This document shows positions 51,437 through 60,939 of a stretch of 64,000 nucleotides of DNA, one piece after another. The DNA comes from Acidimicrobiia bacterium (GTDB lineage: Bacteria > Actinomycetota > Acidimicrobiia > IMCC26256 > JAGNEX01): contig JACJWE010000001.1 in assembly GCA_020637365.1 (NCBI GenBank), positions 372,001 to 436,000 on the forward strand, given 5' to 3'. The notes under the pieces are model-generated. The model searched no databases and was not told the origin of the DNA. It was given only the letters and a program-made list of their open reading frames with translations. Every line of letters begins with the position of its first letter. Positions within the stretch are counted from its first letter, which is position 1. Both the position numbers and the translations under genes were made by a program.

Positions 51437-53694
51437 CCGTTCTGGGCACGGTGCTGTTGGTACTGGCCGCTTCGTCGTATCTCTTGGCGATCTTCGCCGG
51501 TATTGCGACGATCCGTTCCAAGTCGCGGCGCTCTTCGCGGTGGCTCTGGCAGTACATGCTTATCGGTGCTCTCGCAATTGTCGCGGCGGTGTTCGCCATG
51601 GAATGGGCGTTGCTCAGTCACGACTTTTCGATCGCGTATGTGGTGCGCAACCATCAACGGGCCACTCCGGTGCTCTATACGATCGCCTCCCTGTGGGGAG
51701 CTCTTGAAGGCTCCATCCTGTTGTGGGCGTTGGTCGTTGGGGTCGGTTTCGCTCTCGTCGCCATCCGTTTCCGCCGGCAACTCACCGACGAACTCGTGGT
51801 CTGGACGCTGGTGGTGGGCGCAGGTATCGCCTTCTTTTTCGCCGGGTTGATGGTCTCGGTAGCCAATCCGTTCGCCGCTACACAGGGCGCGATTCCGGCC
51901 GACGGTATGGGCATGAACCCTCTGCTTCGCAACCACATCTTGATGGTGGTGCATCCGCCGATGCTCTACGTGGGTTACGCAGGGTTTTCGGTGCCGTTCG
52001 CCTTCGCCGCTGCGGCGCTCATTACCGGACGCCTCGGTGAGGGATGGTTGCTGCTGACGCGTCGGGCAACCTTGATCGCATGGGGATTTTTGACCCTCGG
52101 CATCATCATGGGGGCCTGGTGGAGTTACGAGGTGCTGGGTTGGGGTGGCTACTGGGCGTGGGACCCGGTCGAGAATGCATCGCTGTTGCCGTGGCTGACC
52201 GGCACCGCATACCTCCACTCCGTCGTCATACAAGAACGCCGGGCGATGCTTCGTGTGTGGAACCTCTCACTTCTGTTGGCGACCTACTGTTTGACGATCC
52301 TGGGTACCTTCTTGACCCGTTCCGGGGTGGTCAACTCGGTGCACGCGTTTAGTGAATCCTCCATCGGACCAGCTCTACTCGGATTCCTCGCCGTGGTTTC
52401 GGTCGGTGGAATCGTTCTGATCGCATCTCGTGGTGAGCGGCTTCGCTCACCGGGCCAAATCGATTCGCCGGTCAGCCGAGAAGCAGCGTTCTTGGCCAAC
52501 AACTTTGTGCTCGCTGCCCTGGCCTTTGTCGTGTTACTCGGCACGGTGTTTCCGCTCGTCGCGGAGGCCATCAACGGCGAGCAACTCTCCGTCGGCGAGC
52601 CGTACTTTGACCGCCTGGGCATGCCGCTGGGACTCGCCATCCTCTTCTTGATGGCGGTGACCCCCCTTCTGCCGTGGCGTGCCGGTCTGACTCAGACCGC
52701 GAAGGATCGCATCCTCGTCCCCGCGTGGATCGGCGGTACGGTGATGGTGATCGCCGCTATCGGAGGTATTCGCGGGATCGGTCCGGTGCTGACCCTGGGT
52801 CTGGGTGCCTTCGCTCTGGCCGGAATTCTTGGACAATTCCGACAGGGTTGGGCGGGCACACGATCCTCCGGTCGGCGGGTCGCCGCTCGCGCGCTTGCGT
52901 TGGTACGCAGCCATCCACGGCGTTACGGGGGGCTCGTCGTCCATGCTGGCGTTGTGGTGGTCGCCGTGGCGATCGCTGGCTCGCAGTCCTTCTCCCGTCA
53001 TGTCGAAAGTGAACTTTCGACAGGAGATGAGGTGCAGATCGCAAGCTCATCACCGTTCGCCGACGACTACACCATCCGGTTCGACGGAGTCCGTACGGCG
53101 ACGACCGCCGAACAAACCATTAGCTATGCGACGTTGTCGGTCTGGCGTGACGAGGAGAGCCTCGGTACTTACGAACCCGCCATTGCGTTGTTCCCTCGTG
53201 CGCAGCAGGCGATTGGAACGCCTGCGGTGCGCACCGGCCTCATCGAAGATCTTTATCTCACCGTCGTTCGGATCCCTGACGATCAAAGCGGTGCGGTCAC
53301 GATCGGTGTAGGGATCAACCCGATGATGTTGTGGTTGTGGCTGGGCGGCGGGTTGATGCTCATCGGGACCCTGCTCGCCCTCGTTCCACGTACGCGTTCG
53401 GGGTCGTCCGCCCCAGACGCGGGTGGTCGCTCCGTCCAGCGGTCCACGGACGATGATGTGGGCGATCCAGACCGCACTGTCGATTCGTATCGAGGTACTG
53501 CGGCACCGGTCGGCGGAGGTAACTCGGAGCCAGGCCCGGCGCAACCGGCCGCCCCCACAACACCTGGTGAGCCGATCCCGGTCGCCGTCCCCGCATCGAA
53601 TGCGGTTGGATCGGAGGACGAGGAAGCACCCGTCACGGTCACCTCCTCCGGGCCGAGGCGTTCCGGTGCCGACGCTTCGAGGATGGGCTCATGA
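51433..53694 (+). CDS. ccmF: CcmF, cytochrome c haem lyase component
   Basis: 753 residues, ATGA overlap with ccmE. About 14 membrane helices. WGGYWAWDPVENASLLPWL is the WWD haem-binding motif, and MLVVHPPMLYVGY-like LMVVHPPMLYVGYAGF supplies a conserved His. After the last helix there is a Pro/Ser/Asp-rich tail of about 100 residues, unusual for CcmF and probably disordered. CcmF with CcmH transfers haem to apocytochrome CxxCH motifs on the outer face. Confidence 0.94.
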   Translation: MTVLGTVLLVLAASSYLLAIFAGIATIRSKSRRSSRWLWQYMLIGALAIVAAVFAMEWALLSHDFSIAYVVRNHQRATPVLYTIASLWGALEGSILLWALVVGVGFALVAIRFRRQLTDELVVWTLVVGAGIAFFFAGLMVSVANPFAATQGAIPADGMGMNPLLRNHILMVVHPPMLYVGYAGFSVPFAFAAAALITGRLGEGWLLLTRRATLIAWGFLTLGIIMGAWWSYEVLGWGGYWAWDPVENASLLPWLTGTAYLHSVVIQERRAMLRVWNLSLLLATYCLTILGTFLTRSGVVNSVHAFSESSIGPALLGFLAVVSVGGIVLIASRGERLRSPGQIDSPVSREAAFLANNFVLAALAFVVLLGTVFPLVAEAINGEQLSVGEPYFDRLGMPLGLAILFLMAVTPLLPWRAGLTQTAKDRILVPAWIGGTVMVIAAIGGIRGIGPVLTLGLGAFALAGILGQFRQGWAGTRSSGRRVAARALALVRSHPRRYGGLVVHAGVVVVAVAIAGSQSFSRHVESELSTGDEVQIASSSPFADDYTIRFDGVRTATTAEQTISYATLSVWRDEESLGTYEPAIALFPRAQQAIGTPAVRTGLIEDLYLTVVRIPDDQSGAVTIGVGINPMMLWLWLGGGLMLIGTLLALVPRTRSGSSAPDAGGRSVQRSTDDDVGDPDRTVDSYRGTAAPVGGGNSEPGPAQPAAPTTPGEPIPVAVPASNAVGSEDEEAPVTVTSSGPRRSGADASRMGS

Positions 53695-54257
53695 CCAGCA
53701 TCCAGACAGGCCGTAGCTCGCGGCGGGCCTGGACGATAGCGGGTGTCGCAGCCTTGTTTGTGCTGGCGATCTTGGCGCTCATGGTCGTGTCGTTGGGTAA
53801 CGATCCCCGTGCGGATAACCAGCGTCTTGAGAACAAGGCCGCTCCACGTTTCTTGTTGAACACCGTGGACGGACAGGTGGTCGATTCGGCAGAGCTGCTC
53901 GGTGGCGTAGTAATCGTCAACTTCTGGAACTCGTGGTGTGTGCCATGTCGCCAAGAGCATCCCGACCTGGTCAAGTTCTACGATCTCCACGCCAGCGATC
54001 CCGACTTCACCATGGTGGGCATCGTCCGCGATGACAGTGAATCGGCGGTTCGTGAGTTCTTGGTCGCCAATCAAACGCCGTGGATCATCGCCTTTGACCC
54101 AGACGCTCGGGCATCGCTTGATTTTGGAACCTTCGGCCAACCCGAAACCTACGCAATCGATGCTGATGGCATCGTCCGTGCCAGCTTCTTTGGCCCGGCC
54201 TCGGTAGCAGACCTCGAACAGATGTTGACCAAGGCGCGCTTGGGTGAGCAGTCGTGA
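53691..54257 (+). CDS. ccmG: CcmG/DsbE/ResA-type thiol-disulfide protein
   Basis: 188 residues; ATGA overlap with ccmF. An N-terminal membrane anchor (WTIAGVAALFVLAILALMVV) then a thioredoxin fold with the active site NFWNSWCVPCRQEHPDL, Cys83 and Cys86. It keeps the apocytochrome CxxCH cysteines reduced for haem attachment. Cis-Pro is visible in FGQPETYAID. Confidence 0.92.
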   Translation: MTSIQTGRSSRRAWTIAGVAALFVLAILALMVVSLGNDPRADNQRLENKAAPRFLLNTVDGQVVDSAELLGGVVIVNFWNSWCVPCRQEHPDLVKFYDLHASDPDFTMVGIVRDDSESAVREFLVANQTPWIIAFDPDARASLDFGTFGQPETYAIDADGIVRASFFGPASVADLEQMLTKARLGEQS

Positions 54258-54264
54258 TGAGTCG

Positions 54265-54885
54265 ATGGCGGGGCGTGTGGTGAACGCTCAAACCCGACGG
54301 CTGGGTTGGATGTTGCTTCTCGTGGCGGTCGTCATTGCTCTCGTGGTTGCCACGCGGCCGACATCTCACGATGAAACCGTCGATCAGCGTGTACAGCGGA
54401 TCGCAGGGGAGCTGCGTTGTCCCACGTGTCAGGGGCTGTCCGTCGCCGCCTCGCCCTCGGAGACGGCGCGACTGATTCGTAGCGACATCAGAAGAATGAT
54501 CGACGAGGGCGCGACCGACGCTGAGATCGAGGGTGCCTACGTCGAGCGATATGACGAGTGGGTCCTGCTCCAGCCCGAGAGTCGGGGTCTCAGCGCCTTG
54601 GTCTGGTGGTTGCCAGCGGTGTTCATATTGGGTGGTGCGGCGGTTCTCGTCTGGCGGATCAAGTCCCGCGATGTCGTCTCTGCCTTCGATGAACGATCGA
54701 CCGATGAGCGAGTGCGACGGGCTCGTGACGCCGTTCGGGCCGATGGCGTGGCTAGCGTCGCCGCGAAGAACCCGGATCATGACAGCGGCGCCGAAATCGG
54801 TGCGATAGTCCTGGGCAGCGGTCAGGGTTCAACCAGCAGGCGCGTCGAGACGGGCGTCGATGACGGTGAGGACCAACCGTCATGA
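54265..54885 (+). CDS. ccmH: CcmH/CycL, apocytochrome thiol-reducing subunit
   Basis: 206 residues from ATG 54265; a GTG at 54244 would overlap ccmG. A first helix (MLLLVAVVIALVVA), the LRCPTCQGLSVAASPS motif with Cys52 and Cys55, and a second helix (LVWWLPAVFILGGAAVLVW) match CcmH. A longer hydrophilic C-terminal tail (about 75 residues) is present. Works with CcmG and CcmF. Confidence 0.9.
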   Translation: MAGRVVNAQTRRLGWMLLLVAVVIALVVATRPTSHDETVDQRVQRIAGELRCPTCQGLSVAASPSETARLIRSDIRRMIDEGATDAEIEGAYVERYDEWVLLQPESRGLSALVWWLPAVFILGGAAVLVWRIKSRDVVSAFDERSTDERVRRARDAVRADGVASVAAKNPDHDSGAEIGAIVLGSGQGSTSRRVETGVDDGEDQPS

Positions 54886-55940
54886 GTGACCCGTCGAGAA
54901 ACGACAACGATACCGACGCATCTGGAGCTGCTGGCTCGAGATCGGCCAGCAATGGGTCCCAAACGATCCCCGATCAGCAGCTGCTGATCGGGGATCGACC
55001 GGACCAGCCCGAGGGATCGGGCGCGCCGAAGGGATCATCGAGTCCACAACTGGGCGAGGACGCGCGGGAGCGGCGCGAACAGCTCGTCGAAGAACGACGC
55101 TTCCTCGTCGGTTCACTCGATGAGATAACCGAGCAAGCCGACTCAGGACTGATCGACCAAGCCGACTACCAGCGAATCCGGCGCAACTACCAGGCACGGA
55201 TAGCGCTGGTCCAAGCACAACTCGACGGCGAGACGCTTCCAACCCGAGAGCGCACGCCAAACCGACGGTTTCTGCTCTGGATCGGACTTGTCATCGTTAT
55301 CGTCGGGGTGTCCTGGATGCTGTCGCAGTCGTTGGGTAAGCGACTTCCCGGCCAAAGCGTCACCGGCAATAGCGATCTCGGAGCACAACCGGCGGCAGCT
55401 CAGTCGCGAGAAGATCTCGTTGGGCTGACCGAAACGAGTCCAGACGATGTCGATGCATGGATGGACCTGGCCCGGTTCGATATGACCAACCAGAACCTGG
55501 CCGATGCCGTCCAAGAATTCGATACCGCGGCCCAGCTCGACCCCAGCAATCCCGAACCCGCTGCATATGGTGGGTGGGTGTTGTGGCTCGCTGCGAGAGG
55601 CCTCGACGGTGAGCAATACGACACCTTGAAGACCGGAGCGCTGCGACGTATCGACGACGCGTTGCGTCGCGAACCCAACTATCCAGATGCCTTGGCGTTT
55701 CGTGGGATCCTCCTGTACAGGGGTTTCGATGATCCTGAACGCGCCGTTCCGTCGCTGCAGCGTTACCTGGCGGGAGACCCGACAGGACCGATGAGCTCCC
55801 AGGTCCGAACGCTTCTCCAAGAGGCCGTCGCTCGTGAAACGTTGAACGCCCCCGAAACGTCGAAGCCCGATCCGGCTCAAACAACCACGTCGCAGATGAC
55901 GGCAGCGGCATCTTCGACTCCGGGGAAACCTGGCGGATAA
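54882..55940 (+). CDS. CcmI/CycH-like TPR protein
   Basis: 352 residues; ATGA overlap with ccmH. An acidic disordered start, a coiled-coil segment (REQLVEERRFLVGSLDEI, YQRIRRNYQARIALVQAQL), one membrane helix (LLWIGLVIVIVGVSWMLS) and an outer TPR region (DVDAWMDLARFDMTNQNLAD, AVQEFDTAAQLDPSNPEPAA, DPERAVPSLQRYLAGDP). CcmI chaperones apocytochrome c to the ligase. The order coiled coil, helix, TPR fits, although sequence similarity to proteobacterial CcmI is only general. Last gene of the operon. Confidence 0.78.
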   Translation: MSDPSRNDNDTDASGAAGSRSASNGSQTIPDQQLLIGDRPDQPEGSGAPKGSSSPQLGEDARERREQLVEERRFLVGSLDEITEQADSGLIDQADYQRIRRNYQARIALVQAQLDGETLPTRERTPNRRFLLWIGLVIVIVGVSWMLSQSLGKRLPGQSVTGNSDLGAQPAAAQSREDLVGLTETSPDDVDAWMDLARFDMTNQNLADAVQEFDTAAQLDPSNPEPAAYGGWVLWLAARGLDGEQYDTLKTGALRRIDDALRREPNYPDALAFRGILLYRGFDDPERAVPSLQRYLAGDPTGPMSSQVRTLLQEAVARETLNAPETSKPDPAQTTTSQMTAAASSTPGKPGG

Positions 55941-56091
55941 GCCTGACCCGAGCGGCTGGCATCGGCCCTGCAAACGCAAACTCATTAAGAAGCGTAAAAA
56001 AGCAACTATCCCGCTTGCTTGTGTCGGCACGCTGGATAACACTTCGACCTCGGCGTATACTTCGCCGCTAACCAACAACGAGCACTCGTTT

Positions 56092-56133
56092 CCGCAGTGA
56101 GCTCGGCGGCGTAACTGCGGGGACACCGGGAGG
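56092..56133 (+). promoter_or_regulatory. 5' leader hairpin and strong ribosome site of the surface protein
   Basis: CCGCAGT (56092-56098) and ACTGCGG (56114-56120) can pair in the leader RNA. GGGAGG follows at 56128-56133, eight bases before the ATG. The 200-base leader (55941-56141) holds no gene; an AT-richer stretch at 55980-56015 may contain the promoter. Confidence 0.4.
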
Positions 56134-56141
56134 AAAACCTA

Positions 56142-57545
56142 ATGACTAACGTATTCCGTCAGCCCAAAGTGGTGAAGATCACCATTTTGGCGCTTGTACT
56201 CAGCCTGGTTGCGGCGCTCGCGCCCCGCACCACCGCAGGTGCCGATGACGGCGACTGGGAAAACTGGTGTGACACGGTAGTCACCAACTGGTTCCGCCCA
56301 TTCCTGTGCGACACCTTGAACATTGACAACTTCTCGGTCGACGGCCTCGTCGACGATTTCTTCACCAACAACAGTGAAGTCCAAGAAGCCGTCTGTGGAA
56401 TCTTCGGCAACTTCGGCGACATCGGTACCGTCGACGTCGGCCAAGCCATCGAAGATCTGTGTAACTCACAGCCCATTGGCCAGTTCTTCGATGACATCGT
56501 GACCAACGTCAATCTCGACGAGATAATCATCGGCGTGATCAGTCTGGACTTAGGCAAGATCGCCGATGGCGCGAACTTCTGTGCCGCGTTTGCCAACTAC
56601 GAGTCGAGCACCGGTGATGTCGTGGACGCCATCTTGGCTGACTCGGACTTCGGTGACCTGATCAACAATGCGTTGATCCAGGTGGTCAACTTCTTGATCC
56701 CGAACCTCCCGATCTTGACGACGATTCAGAACGTTGCCGGTCAGGTCATTGAGTGGATCAACGTCGGCGGGATCGCTGAGAGCCTCGTCAACTGGATTTT
56801 CGTCCACCTCAACATCGACAACATCATCAACGGCATTGCTGGCGGCATCGCCATGGTCCTCGACCTCGTCGGTCTCTGCGCCCCGCAGAAGGTTGACCTG
56901 ACGATCGAGAAGGACCTGCTCGACGTTGACGGTGACGCTGACGGCCCGGGTCAAGACTGGACCTTCACGGTCAAGGGCATCACCGACAAGTGTGAAGGTG
57001 GCGCCGGACCGTTCGAAGTCACCACCGACGAACTCGGTGAAGTAACCATCCCTGACGTGTGGGCCGCCGCCAACCAAGGCGAGACCTGTGAATACATGAT
57101 CAAGGAAGGTGCCGTTCAGGACTACGAGCTCGACGACGTCACCATCGACGGTGGCGAGATCATCGAGACCACCGACGACTACGTCATCGTGACCTTGGAC
57201 CGTCGTGCCGACGAAGTGGTGGTGACTTTCACCAACCAACTCCAGCCAACGACGACAACCACGACGATGGCGCCAACCACGACCACGAAGGCCGCCACTG
57301 GCGAAACGACCACAACGAAGCCCGGTACGGGTGACGACAAGGGTCACAACCACAACAACGGTGGAAACAACAACGGCAACAACGGCGGTGGCTCCATGGT
57401 GCCGCCTCCGGCTCAGCGCCCTGGTGGCCTTGCGTTCACCGGTTCGGGCACTGACGCCCTGGCCGCTGGTGGTTTCTTGCTGCTAGCTCTCGGACTGCTC
57501 GCAATGAGCGGTGCTCGACTGGCTGACGTACGCCGCCGCAAGTAA
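56142..57545 (+). CDS. LAFTG-anchored cell-surface protein
   Basis: 467 residues. A Sec signal (VKITILALVLSLVAALAP then TTAGA) is followed by a helical, Asn/Asp/Ile-rich domain (residues about 35-245) with several Cys. Residues about 250-370 form a Cna-B/SpaA-like beta-sandwich (KVDLTIEKDLLDVDGDADGP, VTTDELGEVTIPDVW, VVVTFTNQL). A Thr/Lys/Gly/Asn-rich stalk with NNGG repeats leads to the sorting signal: LAFTG (430-434), a hydrophobic helix (AAGGFLLLALGLLAMSGA) and RRRK. LAxTG is the class E sortase motif and a class E sortase lies at 47300-48431. GGGAGG lies eight bases before the ATG and a strong terminator follows, suggesting high expression. Confidence 0.88.
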   Translation: MTNVFRQPKVVKITILALVLSLVAALAPRTTAGADDGDWENWCDTVVTNWFRPFLCDTLNIDNFSVDGLVDDFFTNNSEVQEAVCGIFGNFGDIGTVDVGQAIEDLCNSQPIGQFFDDIVTNVNLDEIIIGVISLDLGKIADGANFCAAFANYESSTGDVVDAILADSDFGDLINNALIQVVNFLIPNLPILTTIQNVAGQVIEWINVGGIAESLVNWIFVHLNIDNIINGIAGGIAMVLDLVGLCAPQKVDLTIEKDLLDVDGDADGPGQDWTFTVKGITDKCEGGAGPFEVTTDELGEVTIPDVWAAANQGETCEYMIKEGAVQDYELDDVTIDGGEIIETTDDYVIVTLDRRADEVVVTFTNQLQPTTTTTTMAPTTTTKAATGETTTTKPGTGDDKGHNHNNGGNNNGNNGGGSMVPPPAQRPGGLAFTGSGTDALAAGGFLLLALGLLAMSGARLADVRRRK

Positions 57546-57591
57546 CGCGTCAGTCGGCCTCACGGGGTCGAACTTCGTGAGATAGCTGAAG

Positions 57592-57630
57592 AATTGGGGC
57601 TCCGGCGTAGGTCGGGGCCCCAATTTTTTT
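57592..57630 (+). terminator. Rho-independent terminator
   Basis: AATTGGGGCTCCG (57592-57604) pairs with CGGGGCCCCAATT (57613-57625) with one G-U pair, followed by seven Ts (57624-57630). It lies 47 bases after the LAFTG protein stop. Confidence 0.92.
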
Positions 57631-57886
57631 GTGTCGAGATCGTGGCAGCGGGTGCGGTGTTTGCCCGTACAACGCTGGGACGCTGCCGCACGAGCATCAG
57701 CATGTGAGTCCCTGTGTGGGCGGATGCGCGTATCTGGTGAACGCGTCGGCATGTGGGTCCGTCGTTCCCGTTAGGGGAGCAGAGATAGGACGGATAGACT
57801 CGCTCACGGTCGGGGCGTACGTTCGTGTTTCTAAAGCGCACTCGTCTCGCCACCGGAACCACACCCGTTGCAGCGCGAGGTACAAC

Positions 57887-60169
57887 ATGGCAACCGTTCA
57901 GCCGTCAACCCCCGTCGAATTGGTCGCCGAGACGTATGGACGACTGCGCCGGTGCACCCCGATCGCCAGGGAGCGGCTGGGTCGGCCTGTGACCCTCACC
58001 GAGAAGATCCTTTTCGCTCACGCGGATGACCCCAACACGATTGGACTAGGCCGCGGTGATGACTATGGGGATTACCGGCCGGACCGGATAGCGATGCAAG
58101 ATGCCACCGCTCAGATGGCGGTATTGCAGTTCATGCTCGCGGGTCTCCCGTCGGTCGCGGTACCCACCTCGGTCCACTGTGACCACTTGATCCTCGCTCA
58201 CAACGGGGCCGATGAAGATCTACATACGGCCGAGCGCACCAACGCCGAGGTCTACGACTTCCTTCGGACGGCATCATCGAAATACGGGATCGGTTTCTGG
58301 CGTCCCGGATCTGGCATCATCCACCAGGTCGTCCTCGAGCAGTATGCATTTCCTGGCGGCATGATGATCGGTACGGATTCACATACGCCGAATGCGGGCG
58401 GGCTTGGCATGGTCGCGATCGGCGTCGGCGGCGCGGACGCGGTCGACGTCATGGCTGGCTGGCCGTTCAATACCCGAGTTCCGCACCTCATCGGGGTCGA
58501 GCTGACCGGGTCACTGTCGGGCTGGTCGTCACCGAAGGACGTCATCCTCAAGGTCGCCGAGATCCTTACCGTGAAAGGGGGGACCGGCTCGATCGTTGAA
58601 TACTTCGGACCAGGCGTTGGCAGCCTCTCGGCGACGGGGCGAGCGACCATTACCAACATGGGCGCTGAGATCGGAGCCACGACATCGGTCTTTCCCTATG
58701 ACGAGCTGACCAAGCGCTATCTCGAAGCAACCGAACGCGGCGCGATTGCAGCGCTCGCTGACGAGCATGGCGACTACCTGCGTGCGGACCCCGAGGTTCA
58801 CGAGAACCCAGAGCGCTACTTCGACCGGGTCATTCGAATCAATCTCGATGAATTGGGTCCTCACCTCAATGGTCCACACAGCCCCGACCGGGCCCGACCT
58901 GTTGGAACGATGACATCGGTGTGCGCCGAGGAGGGGTATCCCGTCGAGTTGTCCGCGGCCTTGATTGGTTCGTGTACCAACTCGTCATACGAAGACATCG
59001 GTCGCGTTGCTTCGATTGCCCGTGAGGCTGCGGCGGCTGGCCTGACGACCAAGACCGACCTTTTGGTGACTCCAGGGTCAGAACTGGTTCGGGCGACCAT
59101 CGAGCGCGATGGGCTGCTCGGCGATCTCGAACAGATCGGCGCGACGGTGCTCGCCAACGCATGCGGACCGTGCATCGGTCAGTGGCAGCGCGATGATATG
59201 GCGCAAGGCGAGTCGAACTCCATCGTCACATCGTTCAACCGGAACTTCCCCAAACGTAACGACGGCAATCCAAACACCTACGCGTTTGTCGCGTCCCCAG
59301 AGACCGTTATTGCCCTCGCTCTTGCAGGTCGGCTCGATTTCAATCCAGCGACCGATACTCTGTCCGCTCCAGACGGCACAGAGGTCAGGTTGTCTGCACC
59401 GGTCGGTGATTCGCTGCCGTCCCATGGTTTCGAACACGGTGCCAGCGGCTTTGAGCCTCCTGCTCCAGATCCGGGTGGCGTGTCGGTGGTGGTGAGCCCA
59501 CAATCTGATCGACTGCAACTGTTGACCCCATTCGCCCCGTGGGATGGGCAAGATTTTGAGGGGTTGCGAGTTCTGTGCAAAGCGGTGGGCAAGTGCACCA
59601 CCGACCACATCTCACCCGCTGGACCGTGGTTGCGTTACCGCGGACATCTCGAGAACATTTCAGGCAACCTCTACAGCGGTGTCAACAATGCGTTTGTTCC
59701 CGACGAGGCGGGGATGGGGATTGACTATCGAGACGGCAACCAGTATTCCCTTCCCGATCTGGCGGCGAGATTCCACCAGTCAGGCATTCCCTGGGTCATG
59801 GTCGGTGACGAAAATGTCGGCGAGGGCTCTTCACGAGAGCACGCTGCTATGGAACCACGCTTCCGGGGCGCCAAGGCCGTGATCGCTCGATCCTTCGCTC
59901 GGATCCACGAGGCCAATCTCAAGAAGCAAGGCGTTCTCGCTCTGACGTTCACCGATCCCGACGATTACGACAAAGTTCGTTTTGACGACGCGATCGCGAT
60001 CAAAGACCTCGCCATGCTTGCTCCCGAACAGCCGGTGACGGTGATCCTGACCCACAGCGATGGTTCAACCGATGACGTGCTGACGACCCATACGCTGTCC
60101 GACGAACAGATCGAGTGGTTCAAAGCGGGCTCGGCCTTAAACCTGCTGGCAGCTCAACAGCAGTCCTAG
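57887..60169 (+). CDS. acn: Aconitate hydratase, mitochondrial type
   Basis: 760 residues from ATG 57887, after GCGAGGT; the frame is open to 57629 but upstream lacks coding character. Cluster ligands are Cys363 (LIGSCTNSSYED), Cys426 and Cys429 (ANACGPCIGQW), with the same spacing as mammalian mitochondrial aconitase. GTDSHTPNAGGLGM and EGSSREHAAMEPRF (the swivel-domain substrate site) are intact. It isomerises citrate to isocitrate in the TCA cycle. The ~760-residue length fits the mitochondrial-type branch rather than the ~900-residue AcnA more common in actinobacteria. Confidence 0.93.
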   Translation: MATVQPSTPVELVAETYGRLRRCTPIARERLGRPVTLTEKILFAHADDPNTIGLGRGDDYGDYRPDRIAMQDATAQMAVLQFMLAGLPSVAVPTSVHCDHLILAHNGADEDLHTAERTNAEVYDFLRTASSKYGIGFWRPGSGIIHQVVLEQYAFPGGMMIGTDSHTPNAGGLGMVAIGVGGADAVDVMAGWPFNTRVPHLIGVELTGSLSGWSSPKDVILKVAEILTVKGGTGSIVEYFGPGVGSLSATGRATITNMGAEIGATTSVFPYDELTKRYLEATERGAIAALADEHGDYLRADPEVHENPERYFDRVIRINLDELGPHLNGPHSPDRARPVGTMTSVCAEEGYPVELSAALIGSCTNSSYEDIGRVASIAREAAAAGLTTKTDLLVTPGSELVRATIERDGLLGDLEQIGATVLANACGPCIGQWQRDDMAQGESNSIVTSFNRNFPKRNDGNPNTYAFVASPETVIALALAGRLDFNPATDTLSAPDGTEVRLSAPVGDSLPSHGFEHGASGFEPPAPDPGGVSVVVSPQSDRLQLLTPFAPWDGQDFEGLRVLCKAVGKCTTDHISPAGPWLRYRGHLENISGNLYSGVNNAFVPDEAGMGIDYRDGNQYSLPDLAARFHQSGIPWVMVGDENVGEGSSREHAAMEPRFRGAKAVIARSFARIHEANLKKQGVLALTFTDPDDYDKVRFDDAIAIKDLAMLAPEQPVTVILTHSDGSTDDVLTTHTLSDEQIEWFKAGSALNLLAAQQQS

Positions 60170-60203
60170 GTCGGCAAGTCGCTGCACCTCGCACTGGCTC
60201 ACC

Positions 60204-60731
60204 ATGGATGAAGAATTTCACTTCGATGAGCTGGCGGCTGCTGAGTCGGTCGCTGAACGGATCAGGCGACGCTCGTTAGCCGTTCAGCAGGCGGAAGCTT
60301 CGACCTTTGCGGGGGTCCTGGCCGAAGGGGCAGAGTCACGGCTAGCGGTTCAGCTCGATCTCCACACCGGAGTTTCGGTGTCGGGCGTTCTGGTGGCGAC
60401 GAATGACCGGGTTATTCAACTCGTCGATGACGCCGGCTGTGGCGTTGCCGTGGCCGTGCTGGCTGTGGCCGCTGTTCGCGGGCCGAGCGCTCGGCTGCTC
60501 AGCGGCATGCAGCCTGGCGATGACAGGACGAGCATCGCTTCATGGTTGCGCGACCGTATGGAATGGCAGACGATGGTTCAAGTCCAAACGCGTGGTGCTC
60601 ACCGATATCGTGGCGAGATATCGGCGGTTGGACACGACGTGGTGATGCTGACTCAAGCGGGATCCCTGCGTTCGAGCTGCTGGATCGGCATCGATTCGAT
60701 CGTGCTCGTTCGTGAGAGCCCCTCCAACTAA
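60204..60731 (+). CDS. Conserved-looking hypothetical protein, Sm-like barrels
   Basis: 175 residues, 35 bases after the aconitase stop. It has an acidic, helical start (FDELAAAESVAERIRRR), then two stretches of five short strands, LDLHTGVSVSGVLVATNDRV and HRYRGEISAVGHDVVMLTQA, resembling Sm/LSm-type barrels. No signal peptide or membrane helix. No known family is recognised with confidence. Possibly co-transcribed with acn. Confidence 0.6.
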   Translation: MDEEFHFDELAAAESVAERIRRRSLAVQQAEASTFAGVLAEGAESRLAVQLDLHTGVSVSGVLVATNDRVIQLVDDAGCGVAVAVLAVAAVRGPSARLLSGMQPGDDRTSIASWLRDRMEWQTMVQVQTRGAHRYRGEISAVGHDVVMLTQAGSLRSSCWIGIDSIVLVRESPSN

Positions 60732-60939
60732 TGCTGTGACCGAGCCCCGAACGTTGGTGGTCATGGCGTTGGAGCGCATCCACCCAGTACCACGCTCTGC
60801 GTGCTCAAGTCGTCTACTTGCTCGCTCTGGTCACCTGTAACGGCATCTACGCACTGCGTGTGGCCTGCCAGACCGGCGTCAAGTACCGACGGCAACCAGC
60901 CGCCCGGCGAAGGACTCCGGTAGACGTGAGATAACGCAA

